A DNA stretch of 5,572 nucleotides from an uncultured Collinsella sp. (lineage in GTDB: Bacteria > Actinomycetota > Coriobacteriia > Coriobacteriales > Coriobacteriaceae), in NCBI GenBank assembly GCA_900551305.1, contig URVK01000121.1:1-5572 (forward strand), read 5' to 3'. The position numbers were made by a program, and so were the translations under genes. Numbering within the stretch: the stretch's first letter is position 1; every line of letters begins with the position of its first letter. Shown here piece by piece: positions 1-4,703 of the stretch. The notes beneath the pieces were generated by a model that ran no database searches, was not told where the DNA came from, and saw only the letters and a list, made by a program, of their open reading frames with translations.

Positions 1-777
1 GACACCCGTACCGCCCGTGAGCTTATCGACCGCGATAACGGGAATTGCAAAGACCACCGAGCAGATCACGCCGAGCAGAATACCGGGGAGACCGCCATTA
101 ATGAGCTGGCCAAAGGTCATGGTCGAGCCCATGGCAAAGAAGACGAGCACGATGACGGCGGAAAGTGCCGGTGCCATCATCTTCTTAAAGCTCGGGAAGA
201 GGTTGCCCAGAATAATGCCGACGACGATCGGTAGGATGGCGCCCACGAGCGACCAGCCGATCGGAGCCTGACCGGCAGCGCCGAGCACGATCATCGTGAC
301 CGGAGGGCCGACAACCAGCGTGGTGATGGCGACGGCGCCACGCTCGGCCTCATTGCCCATGGTGCCCATCAGACCAGCGTACATAGCGTTGTTGGCGCCG
401 GTGCAAGCCGCCAGCATCACCATAGCAGAGATGCCAAACAGGTTGTCGTTGAACACATAAAGGATGAGCAGCGACACGGCAACGACCACGATCTGCTTGA
501 CGGCGATGATGATGGCGCCGCGTGCAGCGGCGGCAGGAGCACTCTTAAACGAAATCGTCGTACCGACGATGAGCAAAAAAGCGCCCACGAGCGGGCCTGC
601 GCCCTGCTGGGTCATACCAAGCGTAAAGCTGCCGAGCGTTTTGAACAGGTCGGGGAATAGCGTGTTGAGCAGGCAGCCCAGCAAAAGCGGCACCAAAATA
701 TTGGCACCCGGGATGGAGGACATCTTAAAGAACGGCTCCTTTGCCGCCGGCGCCTCCACCGCAGTCGATTCACTCAT
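1..777 (-). CDS. kdgT: 2-keto-3-deoxygluconate permease KdgT (3' end cut off by window edge)
   Basis: Inner-membrane symporter expected to import 2-keto-3-deoxygluconate, an intermediate of pectin and uronate breakdown, with protons. The sequence shows 259 codons open to the edge. The family is about 325 residues, so roughly the last 65-70 are missing. It matches the KdgT pattern I remember from enterobacteria: an N-terminal IPGANILVPLLLG (residues 22-34), GSFTLGM (49-55), a TGANNAMYAGLMG stretch (126-138), VVGPPVTMIVLGAAG (155-169) and LLGV...IPVIAVDKLTGG (234-256). About seven hydrophobic segments are visible, at roughly 27-41, 62-74, 88-109, 114-126, 150-168, 176-192 and 204-219, plus a last one at 229-250. 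The ATG at 775-777 follows AAAGGAG (784-790) with a 6-base gap. The first 18 residues are an Ala/Glu-rich cytoplasmic extension. It lies 108 bases behind the dehydrogenase gene on the same strand, with a terminator-like hairpin between them. Substrate is inferred from family; a close sugar-acid analogue is possible. Confidence 0.88.
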   Translation of the reverse strand, partial: MSESTAVEAPAAKEPFFKMSSIPGANILVPLLLGCLLNTLFPDLFKTLGSFTLGMTQQGAGPLVGAFLLIVGTTISFKSAPAAAARGAIIIAVKQIVVVAVSLLILYVFNDNLFGISAMVMLAACTGANNAMYAGLMGTMGNEAERGAVAITTLVVGPPVTMIVLGAAGQAPIGWSLVGAILPIVVGIILGNLFPSFKKMMAPALSAVIVLVFFAMGSTMTFGQLINGGLPGILLGVICSVVFAIPVIAVDKLTGGTGV

Positions 778-783
778 ATATAT

Positions 784-790
784 CTCCTTT
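784..790 (-). promoter_or_regulatory. Shine-Dalgarno site of kdgT
   Basis: Reads AAAGGAG on the minus strand, 6 bases before the ATG at 775-777. It is strong and sets the start of the permease. The spacer is AT-only (TATATA), which should keep the site unstructured. Confidence 0.8.
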
Positions 791-834
791 GGATGCATGC
801 GAATCGTAGCCGCACGCGCCTATGTCAGAAAGAA

Positions 835-866
835 GGCGACGGTCCCGAGTCGCAGGAGCCGTCGCC
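835..866 (-). terminator. Hairpin terminator between the dehydrogenase gene and kdgT
   Basis: On the minus strand GGCGACGG (866-859) pairs perfectly with CCGTCGCC (842-835). Three further inner pairs, TCC with GGA, are possible past one bulged base. The stem is followed at once by TTCTTTCT (834-827), a moderately T-rich tail, in the direction of transcription of the dehydrogenase. The other strand has no T tract after the stem. It begins 19 bases past the dehydrogenase stop. The tail is interrupted by C residues, so readthrough into kdgT is likely; it may set a lower level of permease than of enzyme. Confidence 0.65.
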
Positions 867-885
867 GAATAATCATCGCGGGGTA

Positions 886-1635
886 TTACCCGTCCAGGAC
901 GATGCCGCCGTCGCAGTCACCGATCTCGCCGTTCACGAAGCTGGCGAGGTCGGAAGCGAAGAACAGCACCATCTGCGCAGGCTCGCTGGCCTGGGCAGCG
1001 CGGCCCAGAGGAATACCGTTGATGATGCGCTGAGAGTTCTCGTCAGAGAGAATCGAGGTCATATCGGTCAACGTGAGCGACGGGCACACGGCGTTGCAGC
1101 GAACGCCAAACTTGCCGCCCTCCTTGGCGACCGCCTTGGTAAGGCCGTTGACACCGGCCTTGGAGCTCGCGTAGGCAGCGGTGCCAAGCAGGCCGCCGCC
1201 GATCTTGCCAGCAACGGAGCTCACGTTGACGATAGTGCCGGCATGCGCCGCCTTAAAGTGCGGGTACACGGCGTTCATCATAGTGAAGGTACCGTTGAGG
1301 TTGATATCGATAGTGCGGCGCCACTCGGTGTCATCGATCTCGTCGAACTTCTTGGTGCTGATGACACCGGCGCAGTTGATCAGGATGTTGGTTTGCGGCA
1401 GGTCCGTAAAAATCTGCTCGACGGTCTCGCGCGCCTTGGGTGCATCAGCGACATCGAGCTGATAGAACTTGTTGCCCTCGCCAAGCTCGGCCACCGCGGC
1501 CTCGCCCTTAGCAGCGTTCCTTGCGATGAGCGCGACGTGTCCGCCGCCCGCGACGATGCCCTTGGCGATCTCGAGGCCAATGCCCTGAGTGCCGCCCGTG
1601 ACAATCGCGGTCTTGCCCGTGAAGTCAAATGCCAT
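886..1635 (-). CDS. Short-chain dehydrogenase/reductase (classical SDR)
   Basis: Cytoplasmic NAD(P)(H)-dependent oxidoreductase of 249 residues, the usual length for classical SDRs. A Rossmann fold is shown by the cofactor motif TGGTQGIG (13-20). NCAG (87-90) stands where most members have NNAG. Asn112 lies in INLNG, Ser140 in VSSVAG, and Tyr155/Lys159 in YASSK; together they make the full Asn-Ser-Tyr-Lys catalytic set. Arg39 at the end of the second strand (ALIARN) hints at NADP(H), by the usual rule for the family. The C-terminus VNGEIGDCDGG is typical of FabG/KduD-like members. The start chosen is the ATG at 1633-1635, preceded by AAAGGGGGA; it places the Rossmann strand at residue 9 as usual. 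An in-frame ATG at 1717-1719 would add 28 residues with no SDR character. Substrate is not readable from sequence. The neighbouring kdgT suggests a keto-sugar acid (KduD- or gluconate-5-dehydrogenase-like), but FabG-like or other alcohol dehydrogenase roles remain possible. Confidence 0.9.
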   Translation of the reverse strand: MAFDFTGKTAIVTGGTQGIGLEIAKGIVAGGGHVALIARNAAKGEAAVAELGEGNKFYQLDVADAPKARETVEQIFTDLPQTNILINCAGVISTKKFDEIDDTEWRRTIDINLNGTFTMMNAVYPHFKAAHAGTIVNVSSVAGKIGGGLLGTAAYASSKAGVNGLTKAVAKEGGKFGVRCNAVCPSLTLTDMTSILSDENSQRIINGIPLGRAAQASEPAQMVLFFASDLASFVNGEIGDCDGGIVLDG

Positions 1636-1642
1636 GACTCCA

Positions 1643-1651
1643 TCCCCCTTT
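1643..1651 (-). promoter_or_regulatory. Shine-Dalgarno site that decides the SDR start
   Basis: AAAGGGGGA on the minus strand, 7 bases before the ATG at 1633-1635. The rival start at 1717-1719 has only GAGGGG (1736-1731) at a long 11-base gap, so the shorter protein is preferred. Confidence 0.65.
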
Positions 1652-1696
1652 AATTTAGGTGTCTCCTTGCGGGAAGTTGGAGCATCGCACGTGGCG

Positions 1697-1702
1697 ATTA
1701 TA
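1697..1702 (-). promoter_or_regulatory. Possible second -10 element for the SDR gene
   Basis: A perfect TATAAT on the minus strand, 61 bases before the preferred SDR start. No -35 element lies at the right distance (TTGTCA at 1730-1725 is 22 bases away). If used, transcripts would begin near 1690 and exclude the longer SDR start. Weak on its own. Confidence 0.25.
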
Positions 1703-1723
1703 TGAGTCCCAGTCGTCATGGTG

Positions 1724-1755
1724 GTGACAACCCCTCGCCTAACCGCGTGTATAAT
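1724..1755 (+). promoter_or_regulatory. Possible promoter of the MarR-ABC operon
   Basis: A perfect TATAAT at 1750-1755 faces the MarR gene. The nearest -35-like word is GTGACA (1724-1729, five of six), but the spacing is 20 bases, longer than normal, so this promoter would be weak or activator-assisted. A start near 1762 would give a leader of about 126 bases ending in the inverted repeat at 1848-1896. Confidence 0.4.
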
Positions 1756-1778
1756 AGTTATTTGAAACGCTTCATCAA
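1751..1778 (-). promoter_or_regulatory. Promoter of the SDR-kdgT unit
   Basis: On the minus strand, TTGATG (1778-1773, four of six consensus bases) and TATTAT (1756-1751, five of six) are 16 bases apart in an AT-rich stretch. Transcription would begin near 1744, giving a leader of about 110 bases to the preferred SDR start. The spacer contains the LacI-type dyad described separately, and the -10 overlaps the oppositely directed TATAAT of the regulator operon. Confidence 0.5.
1763..1774. promoter_or_regulatory. LacI-family-type operator between the divergent promoters
   Basis: TGAAACGCTTCA is symmetric at 10 of 12 positions and has a central CG, the layout typical of sites bound by LacI-family sugar regulators (Cra/FruR, CcpA and relatives). 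It overlaps the -35/spacer of the leftward promoter and sits at about +1 to +12 of the proposed rightward transcript, so a bound protein could block both. No LacI-family gene is in the window; the regulator is unknown. Confidence 0.4.
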
Positions 1779-1847
1779 TTGAATGATTTTAAGTCTTAAT
1801 GAGCTCTTAATATTGCCCACTGTATGAGGCCCGCGTATTGGGGTATC

Positions 1848-1896
1848 ATCTTCCACCGAAAATAGTTTCTAGTGTTAGGGGTTTTCGGTGGAAGAT
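1848..1896 (+). repeat. Perfect 15-base inverted repeat enclosing the MarR ribosome binding site
   Basis: The left arm (1848-1862, ATCTTCCACCGAAAA) is the exact reverse complement of the right arm (1882-1896). The loop is 19 bases (1863-1881). Three more pairs (GGT 1842-1844 with ACC 1897-1899) follow after a 3-base bulge. The loop ends in TTAGGGG, the Shine-Dalgarno site; the GTG start (1888-1890) pairs with CAC at 1854-1856. There is no T tract after either end, so it is not a terminator. Each arm also contains TTC-N4-GAA, with centres 33 bases apart (about three helical turns), so it may be a DNA operator for the regulator, an RNA hairpin that limits translation, or both. Confidence 0.75.
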
Positions 1897-2337
1897 ACCG
1901 ATTTCCGTGAGCTTGGGCGTCAGCTCCTTACCGAGTTCGGCAGCATGCATCAGCGCATTTCGCGCTTTGCGGACAAAGCCCTCGGCGGCGAGATGGCCGT
2001 CATGCGCGCCCTCATGCGCGCCGGCGGCTCGCTCACGCCGAGCGAACTCGCCGATCGTGCCTGGGTCTCGAGCGCCCGCATCGCCAATATCCTGCGCGCC
2101 CTCGAGGCCAAGGGCTGGATCGAGCGCGAGCACTCAAAGACCGACCGTCGTCGCGTACACGTCACGGTGACCGACAAAGGATTCCAGGATCTCGAAATCA
2201 AACGTCGGGAATTCGAGGACCGCACCGCGGCCTTCCTCGAGCAGCTTGGCGAAACAGATACCCAAGAGATGGTGCGCCTTCTTAGACGTGCCAACGAAAT
2301 TATCGACCGCAATCAAGAAAGGAGAGATGCCGAGTGA
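1888..2337 (+). CDS. MarR-family transcriptional regulator
   Basis: A 149-residue dimeric winged-helix DNA-binding protein, normal size for MarR. The winged helix lies at about 34-98: the helix-turn-helix GSLTPSELADRAWVSSARI (47-65), the helix NILRALEAKGWIERE (67-81), and a wing with HSKTDRRRVHVTVTDKG (82-98) carrying the family's Asp86-x-Arg88 pattern. N- and C-terminal helices (about 5-30 and 100-145, charged) would form the dimer interface. The start is GTG 1888, after AGGGG with a 6-base gap; an in-frame TAG at 1870-1872 rules out anything further upstream. A downstream ATG (1945, residue 20) has no good ribosome site. The stop overlaps the next start by 4 bases (GTGA), so regulator and exporter are co-translated. 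It most likely represses its own operon and is relieved by a ligand that the exporter handles; the ligand is unknown. Confidence 0.93.
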   Translation: MEDTDFRELGRQLLTEFGSMHQRISRFADKALGGEMAVMRALMRAGGSLTPSELADRAWVSSARIANILRALEAKGWIEREHSKTDRRRVHVTVTDKGFQDLEIKRREFEDRTAAFLEQLGETDTQEMVRLLRRANEIIDRNQERRDAE

Positions 2338-4703
2338 GGATTCTCAAGCTCTTTAAAAAACATGTCCCGGCACTGTTTGCAGCTATCGTACTTATCGTAA
2401 TCAGCTGCAACGCCGATCTGGCACTGCCTACCTATATGAGCGACATCGTCGACGTGGGCGTGCAGCAAGGCGGCATCGCCTCGCCCGTGCCCGACACCAT
2501 TCGCGCCAAATCGCTCGACGACCTCGAACTCTTTATGAGCACCAAGGACGCCAAAGCTGTGGAGGCCGTGTTTGGCAAGGCGGACAATAACGGCATTCGA
2601 ACGTACAAGGGCACCGAGGAGGAGCGCGCCGACGGCGGCAAGATTGCCGACATCATGAGCCTCCCCGAGACTGTCGTCCTTTCGTTCAACCAGGGCATCG
2701 ATGCCAACTCCATGGGCGACATGACCGGCGCATCTACCGAGGCAAGCGATGGCGGCGCCGCTCAGGCCATGCCCACGCCCGAGCAGATGGCGGCGATGAC
2801 GCCCGAGCAACTCGCCGAGATGCAGCAGAAGGCCGCTGCGGCGCAGAACATGCAAAAACAGATTGATGCCGACGGTGGCAAGATCACCATGAAGAGCCTG
2901 CGTCTAGGCGTTGAAGGCGGCCTAATCGACCAGGGCAAGCTCGTCGAGGGCGCCAACGATATGGCGGACAAAATGGGCTCCATGTCGGGCTCCATCGTGA
3001 CCCAACGCGCCGTGAGCTATGTGCAAGACGAGTACAAGGCGCAGGGCATCGACCCCGCCGACGTGCAGAACGCCTACCTGGGCCGCATGGCGACCACGAT
3101 GTTTGGTCTGTGCCTAATCTCGCTCGTCGCCACCATCCTGACCGGTGCCGTGGCTTCGCGCACCGCCTGCTCCATCGCCCGCGACCTGCGCCGCGAGACC
3201 TTCAACAAGGTTATGCACTTCTCGCCGGCCGAAGTGGGCAAGTTTAGCCAGGCCTCGCTCATCACCCGCTGTACCAACGACATTCAGCAGATCCAGATGG
3301 CCGCAACCCTGTTTATCCGCATGTGTCTGATGGCCCCCGTCATGGGCATCGTCGCCGTCATGCGCGTCCTGGCCAACCATACCGGCCTAGAGTGGACCAT
3401 CGCCGTGGCCATCATCGCGGTCTCGGCCGTCGTCGGCGTGCTCATGGGCCTCACCATGCCCAAGTTCAAAAAGATGCAGAGCTTTGTGGACCGCGTGAAC
3501 CTTACCGCCCGCGAGCTGCTCGACGGCCTTATGCCCATCCGCTCGTTCAACCGCGAGGAGCATGAGCTCGAGCGTTTTGACAAGGCTTCGCTCGACCTGA
3601 TGACCACGCAGCTCTACACCAACCGCGCCATGAGCTTTATGATGCCGCTCATGATGCTCGTCATGAACTGCATCACCGTGCTTATCGTCTGGTTTGGCGC
3701 GCAGGGCGTGTCCGACGGCGTGATGCAGGTCGGCAACATGATGGCGTTCATCTCCTACACCATGCAGATCGTCATGGCGTTTATGATCCTCACCATGGTT
3801 TCGGTCATCCTGCCCCGCGCCGAGGTCGCAGCCGAGCGCGTGGAAGAGGTCATCACCTGCCCCACGAGCATCAACGACCCCGCCTCGCCCAAACTGCCCG
3901 CTGCCAGCGCGCCGCGCGGCGAGCTCACCTTCCGTGACGTGAGCTTCCAGTATCCCGATGCCCGCGCAGACGTCATTAGCGGCGTGAACTTCACCACGCA
4001 TGCCGGTCAGATGCTCGGCATTATTGGCTCCACGGGCTCGGGCAAGTCCACGCTTGTGCAGCTCATCCCGCGCCTGTACGACGCCACGGGCGGCAGCATT
4101 TCGCTCGACGGCATCGACGTGCGCGACATGACCCTTTCCGAGCTGCGCCGCCGCATCGGTTATATTCCGCAGCAGGGTCGTCTGTTCTCGGGTACCGTCG
4201 AGAGCAACCTCAAGTTTGCCGGCGACATGGTGAGTGACGAGGATATGCGCCAGGCAGCACGCGTCGCCCAGGCGGAGGACTTTATCGCCGAGCGCGAAGA
4301 CGGTTACGACTCCCCTATCAGCCAGGGCGGCTCCAATGTTTCGGGTGGTCAGCGCCAGCGTCTGGCCATCGCCCGCGCGTTGGCCAAAAAGCCCGAGGTC
4401 GTGGTGTTCGATGACTCGTTTAGCGCCCTCGACTACAAGACCGACGCGCGCCTACGCGAGGAGCTGGCCAAAAACGTTACCGACGCCGCGCTCGTGGTCG
4501 TGGCCCAGCGCATCGCGACCATCATGCACGCCGACCAGATCATCGTGCTCGACGACGGCCACGTAGTGGGCACCGGCACGCACGAGGAGCTGCTGCGCAG
4601 CTGCCCGGCGTACCTGGAGATCGCACAGTCGCAGCTTTCCGCCGAGGAGCTGGGGCTTACCCAAGAAGAAATTGCAGCCGTCATGGAAGGAGGCGAGCGC
4701 TAA
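2334..4703 (+). CDS. ABC exporter half-transporter, subunit with degenerate ATP site
   Basis: A 789-residue membrane protein with fused permease and ATPase domains, the type IV (MDR-like) exporter fold. TM1 is about 11-26, then a large outside segment (about 41-250), TM2 about 253-274, TM3 327-346, TM4 354-374, TM5 435-457, TM6 468-493. The coupling region includes LITRCTNDIQQIQ (309-321). ATPase domain from about 530: Tyr540 (A-loop), Walker A GSTGSGKST (565-573), Q-loop Gln613, signature VSGGQ (669-673), Walker B ending Asp693, D-loop SALD (697-700). Asp694 replaces the catalytic Glu and Gln725 replaces the switch His, as in the degenerate subunit of heterodimeric exporters (TM287/BmrC class). 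Hence it should need the next gene product as partner. Usual half-transporters are about 580-600 residues; the excess is the TM1-TM2 insertion, partly Met/Gln-rich (143-175). The start is GTG 2334, with AAAGGAG 9 bases upstream, overlapping the MarR stop. Substrate unknown; drug or toxic-compound efflux is inferred from the MarR partner. Confidence 0.93.
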   Translation: MRILKLFKKHVPALFAAIVLIVISCNADLALPTYMSDIVDVGVQQGGIASPVPDTIRAKSLDDLELFMSTKDAKAVEAVFGKADNNGIRTYKGTEEERADGGKIADIMSLPETVVLSFNQGIDANSMGDMTGASTEASDGGAAQAMPTPEQMAAMTPEQLAEMQQKAAAAQNMQKQIDADGGKITMKSLRLGVEGGLIDQGKLVEGANDMADKMGSMSGSIVTQRAVSYVQDEYKAQGIDPADVQNAYLGRMATTMFGLCLISLVATILTGAVASRTACSIARDLRRETFNKVMHFSPAEVGKFSQASLITRCTNDIQQIQMAATLFIRMCLMAPVMGIVAVMRVLANHTGLEWTIAVAIIAVSAVVGVLMGLTMPKFKKMQSFVDRVNLTARELLDGLMPIRSFNREEHELERFDKASLDLMTTQLYTNRAMSFMMPLMMLVMNCITVLIVWFGAQGVSDGVMQVGNMMAFISYTMQIVMAFMILTMVSVILPRAEVAAERVEEVITCPTSINDPASPKLPAASAPRGELTFRDVSFQYPDARADVISGVNFTTHAGQMLGIIGSTGSGKSTLVQLIPRLYDATGGSISLDGIDVRDMTLSELRRRIGYIPQQGRLFSGTVESNLKFAGDMVSDEDMRQAARVAQAEDFIAEREDGYDSPISQGGSNVSGGQRQRLAIARALAKKPEVVVFDDSFSALDYKTDARLREELAKNVTDAALVVVAQRIATIMHADQIIVLDDGHVVGTGTHEELLRSCPAYLEIAQSQLSAEELGLTQEEIAAVMEGGER
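4687..4693 (+). promoter_or_regulatory. Shine-Dalgarno site of the second ABC subunit, inside the first
   Basis: AAGGAGG, 9 bases before the ATG at 4703. It lies in the last codons of subunit 1, next to the TAATG stop/start overlap, and fits coupled production of the two subunits in near-equal amounts. Confidence 0.75.

Noticed and set aside
464..1033. Plus-strand open frame of 189 codons across the kdgT start
   Set aside because: Runs antisense to the kdgT start, the terminator and the end of the SDR gene. Composition is Ala/Ser/Arg-rich without a domain, and there is no ribosome site.
886..1635. SDR as a bile-acid 7-beta-hydroxysteroid dehydrogenase, known from Collinsella
   Set aside because: The N-terminus, cofactor motif and C-terminus do not resemble the Collinsella 7-beta enzyme I remember. 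This protein looks like an ordinary FabG/KduD-type SDR.
793..1653. Plus-strand open frame of 286 codons opposite the SDR gene
   Set aside because: Antisense shadow of a high-GC gene. It has no recognisable domain, and the minus-strand protein has all the SDR motifs.
1795..1814. Repeated CTTAAT words around GAGCTC as an operator
   Set aside because: Short, AT-rich and only loosely symmetric; likely chance in an AT-rich intergenic stretch.
1848..1896. Inverted repeat as a transcription terminator
   Set aside because: No T tract follows either arm on either strand, and one arm is inside the start of the MarR gene.
2002..2022. Direct repeat of ATGCGCGCC in the MarR gene
   Set aside because: It simply encodes MRA-LMRA in a helix; two copies of a common codon trio need no special explanation.
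2313..2855. Minus-strand open frame of 180 codons opposite the start of the first ABC subunit
   Set aside because: Same kind of shadow, with no domain. It crosses the MarR/ABC stop-start overlap.
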